From positions 1 through 47,576 of the forward strand of contig JBDTYA010000074.1 in NCBI GenBank assembly GCA_040005915.1: a stretch of 47,576 nt of DNA. Reading direction: 5' to 3'. This document shows, piece by piece, positions 24,829-32,183 of the stretch. A program made the translations under genes and the position numbers. Every line of letters starts with the position of its first letter. The first letter of the stretch is position 1. The notes beneath the pieces are model-generated. The model was not told where the DNA came from. It saw only the letters and a program-made list of their open reading frames with translations, and ran no database searches. The DNA comes from JAENVT01 sp040005915 (GTDB lineage: Bacteria; Actinomycetota; Acidimicrobiia; Acidimicrobiales; Ilumatobacteraceae).

Positions 24829-25881
24829 TCAATCGGATGAGTCCGGCATCTGCAATACCACACGCACGCCAAGCAGGCGGACCGGCCGTAGCTCGCCGAA
24901 GCGGGCGAGCACGGTCATCGCCATCGCCACGACGTCGTCGGGGGCTGTCGTAGGCGCCGGGAGCTTGCTGATTCTGGTGCGCGTGAAGAAGGTCGAGGTC
25001 CGCACCTTCACCGCGACGTGCGAGATGCTGCGACCGTCCGACACCACCTCGCCTGTCAGGTCGCGGGCCAGTCGTTCGACATGGGCCGCGATCGCCGCGG
25101 CATCGACCACGTCGGTGGTGAAAGTCTCCTCCTTGCTGCGACCGCGGGCGACGTGGGGCACGTCGACGATCGGCGAGTCGTCGCCCCCTAGACCGAGGAT
25201 GCGCAGGTGGGGGCCGATCGTCGGACCGAACGTGCGGGCGAGTTGTTCGTGGTCTGATCGGGCGAGATCCTCGACCGTGACAATGCCCAGTTCGCCGAGC
25301 CGTGCAGCGAAGCGACCACCGATCCCCCAAACTGCGGCGACCGGCTTCGCCCCCATGGTCGGGATCCATTCACGCCGCATCAGGCGGGCAACTCCGCCGG
25401 GTTTGGCAAAGCCCGTCGCGGTCTTCGCCAGCAGCCGGGTCTCGCCGATCCCGACCGCGCACGACAGTCCCGTGGTCGCCATGACGCGGGCTCTCACGTC
25501 GTCGGCGAACGTCTCAGGATCGTCGGTGACCACGCCGAGGAAGGCCTCGTCCCAACCCCACACCTCGACTGTCGCGGGGAGTGTGCGCAGCGTGGCCATG
25601 ACTTCGGCCGACGCCGCGTCGTAGGCCGGCCGATCCGAGGCGAGGAACACGGCATCGGGGCAGCGACGCCACGCCTGCGCCAACGGCATTCCTGATCGGA
25701 TCCCGAAGGTACGTGCCTCGTACGACGCCGTTGCCACCACCTGTCGGGGACGTCGCGGGTTGCCGTCACCGCCGACGACCACCGGAAGGCCGGCGAGCTC
25801 CGGTCGGCGGCGAACCTCGACTGCGGCGAGGAACTGGTCGAGGTCGACGTGCAGCACCCACGTGCTCGTCGGAGGCTCCAT
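24829..25881 (-). CDS. dinB2: Y-family DNA polymerase IV, DinB2-like, with Leu steric gate
   Basis: A 350-residue translesion polymerase. Catalytic carboxylates are Asp13 (HVDLDQFLAAVE) and the Asp-Glu in VWGWDEAFLG. The fingers have SYEARTFGIRSGMP, the HhH region VWGIGGRFAARLGELGI, and the little finger VAVKVRTSTFFTRTRI. The sequence resembles mycobacterial DinB2. Where most family members carry Phe or Tyr as the sugar-excluding steric gate, Leu18 is present, as in DinB2, which is known to insert ribonucleotides readily. ATG 25881 is the natural start; the upstream frame reads through the palindromic repeats and is spurious. No C-terminal beta-clamp motif stands out. It is not in an operon with a DNA-repair partner. 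Confidence 0.92.
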   Translation of the reverse strand: MEPPTSTWVLHVDLDQFLAAVEVRRRPELAGLPVVVGGDGNPRRPRQVVATASYEARTFGIRSGMPLAQAWRRCPDAVFLASDRPAYDAASAEVMATLRTLPATVEVWGWDEAFLGVVTDDPETFADDVRARVMATTGLSCAVGIGETRLLAKTATGFAKPGGVARLMRREWIPTMGAKPVAAVWGIGGRFAARLGELGIVTVEDLARSDHEQLARTFGPTIGPHLRILGLGGDDSPIVDVPHVARGRSKEETFTTDVVDAAAIAAHVERLARDLTGEVVSDGRSISHVAVKVRTSTFFTRTRISKLPAPTTAPDDVVAMAMTVLARFGELRPVRLLGVRVVLQMPDSSD

Positions 25882-25995
25882 CGTCGGAGGGTACCCCCCG
25901 TCGGTGAGGTCAGACGCGTTCTCCAGGCCGTCCCGTCCCGAGCCGGCGAAGTCGAGCACGCGGTCTCCTCGACCGCCCCATCCACCACTCTCGTT

Positions 25996-26138
25996 GGGCG
26001 CAAAACACGCGCTCGCGCTACCGGAATCGCGCCCAACCACCGATAACGGGCGCGACTCGGGTACTCCCAGTACCGGAATCGCGCCCAATCAGGGTTGTCG
26101 GGCGCGATGTCAGTACTCCCAGCACCGGAATCGCGCCC
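25996..26138. repeat. Three phased 39-bp palindromes, 52-bp period (array A)
   Basis: Units are at 25996-26034, 26048-26086 and 26100-26138. Each is exactly 39 bp, with outer arms GGGCGCGAT / ATCGCGCCC, inner arms near CGGTACT / AGTACCG and a three-base centre (CGC or CCC). Spacers are exactly 13 bp. A fourth, broken left arm (GGGCGTGAT) follows at 26151. The array lies in the 299-base spacer between the TetR stop and the dinB2 start. No coding potential is credible there. Confidence 0.85.
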
Positions 26139-26180
26139 AATCAGGGGCGGGGGCGTGATCACACGGACGAGCGGCTCGCT

Positions 26181-26792
26181 TCAGTCGACGGGTGGTGGAT
26201 CGGTGCGGGCGCACTTCAGGAGTGCCCGTGCCGACCAGCGCATCAGGTGGGCTGCTTGAACGCGTTCGAGGCCGGCGACATCGGTGAGCCAGACGAGCGC
26301 CTCGATGCCGGTTGTGGCGCGGATGGCGTGGACCAACCCGACGAGTTCGTCGGCCGACATCTCGGCGCAGAGCGGCTCGAGCGCTTCGGTGATCCATCCG
26401 ATGGCACGCCCTTGGCGCAGCGGGAGCGGTCCGGTGGGGTCCGGTCCGTGTTCGAGGGACAGGCGCAGCATAGTGCGCTGCTGTGCTTCGGTATCGGCGA
26501 TCAGTCGTGTGAAGGCAGCGACGACGATGTCGAGTCGTTCCGAGACGTCGGCCGGAGGGTCGTCGGGAAGCATCGATGTGGTGAGGATCTCGGGGTGCGC
26601 GGCGATCAGCAGCTCTCGCTTGGTCGCGAAGTAGCGATACGCCGTAGCTCGGGAGACCGATGCGTGCCGTGCGGCGTCCTCGATGGTCGGGTCGAGCCCG
26701 CCCGCGATGAGGTCCCGCGCTGCGTCGACCAGGGCATTTCGCGTGCGCTGCTTTTGCGACGAACGACCGGTACCCACGTAGTCGCTTGACAT
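26181..26792 (-). CDS. TetR-family transcriptional regulator
   Basis: A 203-residue regulator with the HTH near the N-terminus (TRNALVDAARDLIAGG, then IEDAARHASVSRATAYRYFATK) and a divergent C-terminal ligand domain. The start is ATG 26792; a longer frame exists but adds only unrelated residues. It is divergent from the cupin gene with 62 bases between starts, so the cupin is its likely target. I could not find a convincing long dyad in that spacer. It ends near palindrome array A. Confidence 0.88.
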   Translation of the reverse strand: MSSDYVGTGRSSQKQRTRNALVDAARDLIAGGLDPTIEDAARHASVSRATAYRYFATKRELLIAAHPEILTTSMLPDDPPADVSERLDIVVAAFTRLIADTEAQQRTMLRLSLEHGPDPTGPLPLRQGRAIGWITEALEPLCAEMSADELVGLVHAIRATTGIEALVWLTDVAGLERVQAAHLMRWSARALLKCARTDPPPVD

Positions 26793-26854
26793 CCGCGTGA
26801 TGATACGCCAATCTACTGATGAGATCTAAGTCTTATGAACTAGGAGGACAAGCC

Positions 26855-27352
26855 GTGAGCGCAAAACGGGTGCCATCACCGATCGTCAGGTCCGCCGATG
26901 AGGGAGAGTGGAGGTCCTTCGCCGGAGGCGGTGTCCACATCTGGAAGGCCACGGAGGAGGAGACGGACGGTGCGTTCCTGCTCTTCGAAATGAGATGCGG
27001 CGAGGGCAAGGTGACACCGCTGCACATCCACCCCGAATCCGACGAATCGATGATCGTCCTCGAGGGCGAGATCTGGATGCACATCGACGGCGTCCAGACG
27101 ACGGTTGCGGCTGGCGGGGTGGCGTTCGCCCCGCGGGGTGTGCCGCACGCCTTCAGGGTCAGTTCTGCCGCCGGTGTCCGCATGCTCTGTCTGCACACCC
27201 CAGGATGCTGCGAGGCTTTCTACCGAGATGCCAGCACCTCGGTTGCAGCGGGGGACCCGAACGCCGGCGTCGACGTCGACATGTCGCGGGTCGTCGCGTC
27301 GGCACGGACCAACGGCGGCATGGAGGTCGTCGGACCGCCGCCATTCGACTGA
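26855..27352 (+). CDS. Cupin-domain protein
   Basis: A 165-residue single-domain cupin. Motif 1 has metal-ligand candidates in LHIHPESDESMIVLEGEIWM (about 60-79) and motif 2 is GVAFAPRGVPHAFRVSS (about 93-109). The C-terminal quarter is acidic and not conserved. Relatives are quercetin-dioxygenase-like cupins of mixed or unknown function. GTG 26855 is chosen for AGGAGG eight bases upstream; an ATG at 26819 is in frame but lacks a ribosome site. It is divergent from the TetR gene and probably controlled by it. Confidence 0.85.
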   Translation: MSAKRVPSPIVRSADEGEWRSFAGGGVHIWKATEEETDGAFLLFEMRCGEGKVTPLHIHPESDESMIVLEGEIWMHIDGVQTTVAAGGVAFAPRGVPHAFRVSSAAGVRMLCLHTPGCCEAFYRDASTSVAAGDPNAGVDVDMSRVVASARTNGGMEVVGPPPFD

Positions 27353-27399
27353 CACGCCGCCTGTCGTACAGAGCGCCCAACAACTGATGGCTCGAGGTC

Positions 27400-27428
27400 T
27401 TGACTCGCCAGAGCAATGAGACTAATAC
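27400..27428 (+). promoter_or_regulatory. Sigma-70-like promoter of the GntR gene
   Basis: TTGACT (27400-27405) and TAATAC (27423-27428) are 17 bases apart, near consensus for the vegetative sigma factor. The expected start point is about 27435, four bases before ATG 27439, so the transcript is essentially leaderless. The AT-rich run around 27421-27434 could also hold the regulator's own site. Confidence 0.65.
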
Positions 27429-27438
27429 TACTAGCACC

Positions 27439-27786
27439 ATGCGCTGGGCGATCGATCACACCTCCAGAGAGCGTCTCCAGGACCAGATCGCCGCTTGTGT
27501 TCGCCGCGGCGTCGCCTCCGGAGAGCTGCCGGTCGGTGAGCAGCTACCGCCCGCCGCCGAGCTCGGGATGGCGTTGTCCGTCGACCGCAACACGGTGCTC
27601 GCTGCCTACCGACAACTTCGCGACGACGGAGTGCTCGAGTTTCGACGCGGGCGCGGGGCACGTGTCGTGTCGGCCGCCCCAGCATTGTCATCGGTGACCG
27701 AGCTGGCCCAGAAGTTGATCGCCACCGCCGGCGAGCATGGCCTCGGAACGAACGACCTCATCCGCATCATCAAGGAGCTGACATGA
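27439..27786 (+). CDS. GntR-family regulator, short YtrA type
   Basis: A 115-residue regulator with the GntR winged helix at the N-terminus (RERLQDQIAACVRRGVASGE, LPPAAELGMALSVDRNTVLA, YRQLRDDGVLEFRRGRGARV) and only a short C-terminal helix pair. That is the YtrA subfamily, which usually controls an adjacent membrane transporter. Here the next gene overlaps its stop (ATGA) and encodes a small membrane protein, not an ABC system. ATG 27439 fits the strong promoter just upstream. Confidence 0.9.
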   Translation: MRWAIDHTSRERLQDQIAACVRRGVASGELPVGEQLPPAAELGMALSVDRNTVLAAYRQLRDDGVLEFRRGRGARVVSAAPALSSVTELAQKLIATAGEHGLGTNDLIRIIKELT

Positions 27787-28289
27787 CGTCACTACCAATG
27801 GCCGGCAAGAACCCACACGCCGTGTACACCGGCCGAACCACGAGCTGGCCGATGGTCGTCACGACGTGCGCCGGTGCGCTCCTCGTCGTGCTCATGGGCA
27901 AAGAATCCAACGGCGCCTGGGGCGACCTCATGTTCGTCGCACCCTTGATCCTCGTGGCGATCGGCGTGCTCGCCAACGTTCTGACGTCTTCCAGCGTCCG
28001 CGCCACAGCCGGTCCCAACGGATTCACCGTCCATTGGGGTTTGGTCGGTTGGCCCCGATGTACCTATCGGCTCGACGAGATCGTGAACGCCGAAGTGATC
28101 GACCTGCCGTGGTGGCGAGTCTCCTATTCGTTTTGGTGGACACCGAAACGGACCAACTGCACTGTCCGAAGCGGACCCACTGTGCGACTCTCGCTCCGCA
28201 ACCGGCGCATCGTCACGATCACCGTGCCCGAACCGGCAGCTGCCGTCGCGGCACTGCGTGAAGCATCTGCCGGCCGGTCAACCGGTTAG
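27783..28289 (+). CDS. Small membrane protein with two TM segments and a PH-like cytoplasmic domain
   Basis: A 168-residue protein with two hydrophobic segments (about 24-40, MVVTTCAGALLVVLMG; about 49-67, MFVAPLILVAIGVLANVL). A beta-rich domain follows (GFTVHWGLVGWPRCTYRLDE, then RLSLRNRRIVTITVPEPA) that resembles bacterial PH-like or DUF1648-partner domains. I do not recognise a named family. Translational coupling to the YtrA-type GntR gene implies co-regulation, perhaps in cell-envelope stress; this is inference. Confidence 0.75.
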   Translation: MTSLPMAGKNPHAVYTGRTTSWPMVVTTCAGALLVVLMGKESNGAWGDLMFVAPLILVAIGVLANVLTSSSVRATAGPNGFTVHWGLVGWPRCTYRLDEIVNAEVIDLPWWRVSYSFWWTPKRTNCTVRSGPTVRLSLRNRRIVTITVPEPAAAVAALREASAGRSTG

Positions 28290-28370
28290 CGCCTGAACTC
28301 GTTCTCGCTCCGGAATCGCTCGCCGCGCATTTCTGCGGCAGCTCACGGCGTGGGTTGCGTTCGTGGGTGC

Positions 28371-29075
28371 TCAGGCGTCGATGATCTCCAGGCGTATGCG
28401 TTTGTTGCTCTTTCCTTTGCTCTCCGTTTTCACCACTCGAACGCGTCCGACCTCCCCCGTACTACGCACGTGCGTGCCGCCATCAGCCTGTTTGTCGAGG
28501 CCGACGATGTCCACGATCCGGACTTCCGGAATGTGGGTCGGAACGAGGCTCACCTTCGTGCGGATGAGATCCTCGTCCATAACTGCTGTTGAGCGCGGCA
28601 GGAACGACACCTCGATGCGCCGGTCAGCGGCGAGCTCGTCGTTGACCAGTTGCTCGACTCGTGGTCCGAAGCCTTCGGGCAACGGGTCGAACTCGAAGTC
28701 CATGCGAGCGCTCAGCGGCTCCATGTTTCCTCCGGTCACCGGCACACGCCACTCGTTCCAGATCACACCGCACAGCACGTGCAACGCGGAATGGGTGCGC
28801 ATCAGTCGATGCCGCCGCGACCACTCGACGACGCCGTGCACCGTGTCGCCGGCGGAAGGTTGCGGCCCTTCGTTGACCGAATGCCACACGAGTTCACCCT
28901 CCCTGCGCACGTCGACCACATCGAGACCGGCCAGCGTGCCGGTGTCGTGAGCTTGGCCACCGCCCGTCGGATAGAACGCGGTGCGATCGAGGGCGATGCC
29001 TCCCTCGCGAACGTCGACCACGACCGCATCGAACTCGGTGAGATATGCGTCGCGCAGGTACAACAACTCGGTCAT
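28371..29075 (-). CDS. Alanyl-tRNA editing protein, AlaX-like
   Basis: A 234-residue trans-editing protein related to the editing domain of AlaRS. It has the RTAFYPTGGGQAHD glycine motif (about 33-46), the zinc motif HSALH in MRTHSALHVLCG (about 95-106) and the late DGGTHVRSTGEVG. The family hydrolyses Ser or Gly from mischarged tRNA-Ala in the cytoplasm. The second zinc motif is usually C-x-G-T-H, and here Asp stands at the Cys position (ADGGTH). Some AlaX subfamilies may tolerate this, but it is worth checking. ATG 29075 overlaps the EVE stop by four bases, so the genes are coupled. Confidence 0.88.
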   Translation of the reverse strand: MTELLYLRDAYLTEFDAVVVDVREGGIALDRTAFYPTGGGQAHDTGTLAGLDVVDVRREGELVWHSVNEGPQPSAGDTVHGVVEWSRRHRLMRTHSALHVLCGVIWNEWRVPVTGGNMEPLSARMDFEFDPLPEGFGPRVEQLVNDELAADRRIEVSFLPRSTAVMDEDLIRTKVSLVPTHIPEVRIVDIVGLDKQADGGTHVRSTGEVGRVRVVKTESKGKSNKRIRLEIIDA

Positions 29076-29539
29076 GGCCTGCGAGCCAAGTCGACGATGA
29101 AGTCCCATTGCAAGTCGCTGACCGGCATCACACTGAGCCGGTTTGCCTTCTGCAGGAGGTGGAAGTGGCCGAGTTGCTCGGAGTGCGGCCGCAACACCGC
29201 CAGCGGCACCACCTCGGTGAAGCGTTCGACGAAGCGCACATCCCTACAGACCCAGCGCGGCTTGGCCTTCGGTGAGTCCGAATCGTAGTAGTGACTGTCG
29301 GGGTCGAACTGCGTCGGGTCCGGATACGAATCGCCCACGATCTCGGCAATGCCGGCGATCCCCGGCACCTTGCAGCTGCTGTGGCTGAAGAAGAACTGAT
29401 CCCCCGTTTGCATTTGCAACATCCAGTTGCGAGCGCGGTAGTTACGTACGCCATCCCACTGGAAACGCTTGCGCTTGGCTCGAGCCAAGTCGTCGATCGA
29501 CAACTCCTCGGGTTCCGACTTCATCAACCAATGCGACAT
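29072..29539 (-). CDS. EVE-domain protein
   Basis: A 155-residue protein that is a complete EVE domain (PUA-like fold). It has WLMKSEPEELSIDDLAR at the start, FQWDGVRNYRARNWMLQM (about 27-44), GDQFFFSHSS, then VPGIAGIAEIVGDSYPD. EVE proteins bind modified bases in RNA or DNA; stand-alone bacterial members are mostly uncharacterised. ATG 29539 is the family start; a longer frame upstream is antisense to the LacI gene. It is the first gene of a pair with AlaX and may reflect an RNA quality-control role (inference). Confidence 0.9.
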   Translation of the reverse strand: MSHWLMKSEPEELSIDDLARAKRKRFQWDGVRNYRARNWMLQMQTGDQFFFSHSSCKVPGIAGIAEIVGDSYPDPTQFDPDSHYYDSDSPKAKPRWVCRDVRFVERFTEVVPLAVLRPHSEQLGHFHLLQKANRLSVMPVSDLQWDFIVDLARRP

Positions 29540-29630
29540 GATCAGATCTTTACACCCGTCCACGCGTCGAATTCGTGCGCGGACAACAGTGTCCTCGCCG
29601 GCGCAATAAGATCCCTGCACGGAGGAGGGG

Positions 29631-30641
29631 ATGATGGCGCGGCCGACACTGGACGACATTGCCAAGCGCGTGGGCGTGTCTCGCGGTCTGGTGTCGTTGG
29701 CGCTTCGCGAACTGCCAGGCGTTCGGGATAGTACGCGGATCGCGATCAAGGCCGTGGCCGCCGAGGTCGGATACATCCCCGATGCCGCGGCGCGCAACCT
29801 GGCCAGCCGGGCGACCGGCGCCATCGGCGTGATGATCGGCCCGATGCGAAACCCGTTCTTCGCCGACGTCGTCGCCGGTCTCACAGCGCCTTTCGAAGAG
29901 AGCGGCTATCACATCTTCATGGTCTCGGGACGCCACGATCCCACGCCCGAGCGGTCGTTGTTGCAGCTGTTCCGCAGCTACCGAATGGACGGCGCCGTGC
30001 TGGTCGGGCCGCAGCTCGACAGCCACGCCATCGAACGATTCGGGACCGAGCTCCCGACCGTGATGGTCGGGCGCAACATGCGTTCTGATCGCATCGACGT
30101 GATCGTCGGCGACGACCGCCGCGGTGCCGCTCTGGCCGTCGAACACCTGTACAACCTCGGCCATCGCGACATCGCCCACCTCAGTGGAGGCATCGGCCCG
30201 GGCGCACCGGAACGGCGCCGCAGCTACATCGAGACGATGAAGCGACTGGGGCTCGACCGGCACATTCGGGTGGTGGGTGGCGGCTACACGGTGCCCGACA
30301 CGGTTGCCGGCATCGCCGAGCTTCTGACGACCCGGCCGCCGACGGCGATCTTCGCAGTCAGCGACGTGGTCGCGATCGCCGCAATTCAAGAGCTTGCCCG
30401 AGCCGGCCTCTCGGTGCCCGACGACGTGTCGATCGTCGGCTACGACAACTCCTCACTCATCAGTCAGCTCCGGCTCGGCCTCAGCAGCATCGATCAACCG
30501 CGCGAGCAGATGGGACAACTGGCGGCTGAACTCCTCCTCGAACGGTTCGCCGGCCGGACGGTGGCCGTCAAGCACCTCCTGACGCCGACGGTTGTCGCGA
30601 GGACATCTTCGGCGATCGTGGGCCCAGCGCGATCTCGTTGA
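29631..30641 (+). CDS. LacI-family transcriptional regulator
   Basis: A 336-residue regulator with N-terminal LacI HTH (TLDDIAKRVGVSRGLVSLAL) and hinge (IPDAAARNLASRATGAIGVM). The periplasmic-binding-like sensor domain has FFADVVAGLTAPFEESGYHI and the C-terminal VPDDVSIVGYDNSSLISQL. It should respond to a sugar or nucleoside. No catabolic or transport operon is adjacent, so its target is elsewhere. GGAGGAGG lies just before tandem ATGs at 29631 and 29634; either could start. It is divergent from the EVE/AlaX pair across a 91-base spacer. Confidence 0.93.
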   Translation: MMARPTLDDIAKRVGVSRGLVSLALRELPGVRDSTRIAIKAVAAEVGYIPDAAARNLASRATGAIGVMIGPMRNPFFADVVAGLTAPFEESGYHIFMVSGRHDPTPERSLLQLFRSYRMDGAVLVGPQLDSHAIERFGTELPTVMVGRNMRSDRIDVIVGDDRRGAALAVEHLYNLGHRDIAHLSGGIGPGAPERRRSYIETMKRLGLDRHIRVVGGGYTVPDTVAGIAELLTTRPPTAIFAVSDVVAIAAIQELARAGLSVPDDVSIVGYDNSSLISQLRLGLSSIDQPREQMGQLAAELLLERFAGRTVAVKHLLTPTVVARTSSAIVGPARSR

Positions 30642-30791
30642 ATCATGTCGTCTCCAGCCCATACCAGCACCCCGTCGACCGGACTGTCCCCCTTGTCTGC
30701 GGCCTCTTCCCAGCTCACATGGTCGTAGAGCGCTTTAGGTTTCGGCGGCCCGCTCTGGCTTAGGACTCCCACCTCGCGTAGACTCGTGCGC

Positions 30792-31322
30792 ATGGTTCAG
30801 ACGAGTGCCTCGCGAAAAGTCACGTTCGCACCAGCCGGCGAGCGTCGGCGTCTGCAGCAGTTGCGTCTCGCACAACAACGTGCCGAACTCGTCGAGGTGC
30901 GTCGACGTGCTGCCGATTCGGTGGCCGCGGCCGACGCCAAGCTCGACGCAGTCGATCGTGAGATCGCTTTCGTGCTCGCCGCATCGCTGCCCAGCGCGAC
31001 CGGGACGTCGAACAGGAATGCTGACGCGAAGGGCACCGGCTCAGCGCAGTCAGCACCGGTCAGGCGCGGCCCGGGTCGCCCGACCAACGCCTCCAAGGGC
31101 ATCACATCGACCAACGCGTCCGCTCCGGCTGCCGGCTCGACGTCGCACACGATCCTGGCGATCCTGGCGAAACGTCCGAAGCGCACGTTCTCGCCTTCCG
31201 AGATCCGCGACGCGACCGGCATCAACACTGCGCTGGTGATGAAGACGCTGCAACGGATGCACACTCGCGGACAGGTCGTGCGCATCGACAAGGGCAGCTA
31301 CCAAGTCGCGTCCAAGAAGTAG
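30792..31322 (+). CDS. Putative DNA-binding protein: coiled coil, AT-hook-like motif, winged helix
   Basis: A 176-residue protein of no family I can name. Residues about 10-60 form an Arg/Ala-rich predicted coiled coil (RRLQQLRLAQQRAELVEVRR). A basic low-complexity linker follows with an AT-hook-like RRGPGRPTN (about 90-98). The C-terminal 60 residues look like a small winged helix (HTILAILAKRPKRTFSPSEI, then RDATGINTALVMKTLQRM, wing QVVRIDKGSYQV). ATG 30792 follows TAGACT (30780-30785) by six bases, suggesting a leaderless transcript. It may be a nucleoid-associated or regulatory protein. Confidence 0.75.
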   Translation: MVQTSASRKVTFAPAGERRRLQQLRLAQQRAELVEVRRRAADSVAAADAKLDAVDREIAFVLAASLPSATGTSNRNADAKGTGSAQSAPVRRGPGRPTNASKGITSTNASAPAAGSTSHTILAILAKRPKRTFSPSEIRDATGINTALVMKTLQRMHTRGQVVRIDKGSYQVASKK

Positions 31323-31343
31323 AGCGCTCCACTAGAGCTGTGC

Positions 31344-32183
31344 TCAGCTGACGACGCGGCGCTCGAACCCGGTGACGCCGATCCATGTGAACAGAGCGCC
31401 GAACCCCACGAGCGCGCCGTATATCCCCACGAGCGGCATGTGCGGAATGCCGCCGACCAGCGCAGCGCGAAAGCCTTCGGTCATGTAGACGACCGGGTTG
31501 GCCAGCACGACCCACTTCAGCCAGACGACGTTCTGCAAGTCCTGCCACGGGAAATAGGTGCAGCCGAGGAACGTCAGCGGCAGCACGATCAGCGAGAACA
31601 GCAGCGGCACCTGGAACGGCTTGACCTTGGTGCCCAACATGAGGCCAAGCGACCCTGCCACCCAACCGGCGAGAGGCGCCAGGGTCAACAGCACGGCCCA
31701 GCGGATGTGCAGGTGCACGGGGGTCGCCGGCACCAGTGAGGCGATTGGGAACACGAGGCACGCGGCCAGCAAGCCCTGCAACAGACCGGTCACGATCTTC
31801 TGCAAACCGACCATCCAGGTCGGTAGCGGGGCGAGCACCCGATCCTCGATCTCGCGTGACACACCGAACTCCTGCACCAACGGCAACGCGACGGCTTGGA
31901 TGCCCTGGAACACGATGGCGAGACCCATCACGCCGGCGACCAGTTGCGTCGAGAACCTCGACGCTCCCGATGAGCCACCCACGCTCTGGCCGGTCTTCGG
32001 GAACACGTACGTGAACACGAACACCAGCAACAGGGGCTGGATCAGTGTTCGTAGCAGGAAGATCTTGAGGTCCTTGCGGAGCAGGTACAGGTCGCGTCCC
32101 AACAGACCGACGAACGCGGCGCGGTATGCCTGGCCCGCCGGACGGAGCTCGCTGAGACTGCGCTCTTCTTGGGTCGTGCTCAT
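31344..32183 (-). CDS. ABC-2 type transporter permease
   Basis: A 279-residue inner-membrane protein with about six hydrophobic segments. It shows the ABC-2 pattern LRTLIQPLLLVFVFTYVFP in TM1, REIEDRVLAPLPTWMVGLQK in the coupling loop, GLMLGTKVKPFQVPLLFSLI and the FLGCTYFPWQDLQNV loop. It pairs with the ATPase encoded just upstream, whose stop overlaps its ATG at 32183. It is the last gene of a four-gene operon. Substrate unknown; relatives export drugs, lipids or polysaccharides. Confidence 0.9.
   Translation of the reverse strand: MSTTQEERSLSELRPAGQAYRAAFVGLLGRDLYLLRKDLKIFLLRTLIQPLLLVFVFTYVFPKTGQSVGGSSGASRFSTQLVAGVMGLAIVFQGIQAVALPLVQEFGVSREIEDRVLAPLPTWMVGLQKIVTGLLQGLLAACLVFPIASLVPATPVHLHIRWAVLLTLAPLAGWVAGSLGLMLGTKVKPFQVPLLFSLIVLPLTFLGCTYFPWQDLQNVVWLKWVVLANPVVYMTEGFRAALVGGIPHMPLVGIYGALVGFGALFTWIGVTGFERRVVS

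Noticed and set aside
25996..26138. CRISPR-like alternation of repeat and spacer
   Set aside because: Units are palindromes that diverge from each other, spacers are 13 bp, only three units exist and no cas gene is near.
25882..26150. Long minus-strand frames through the palindromes, extending DinB and TetR N-termini
   Set aside because: They translate the repeat itself into low-complexity peptide and bypass clear family starts at 25881 and 26792.
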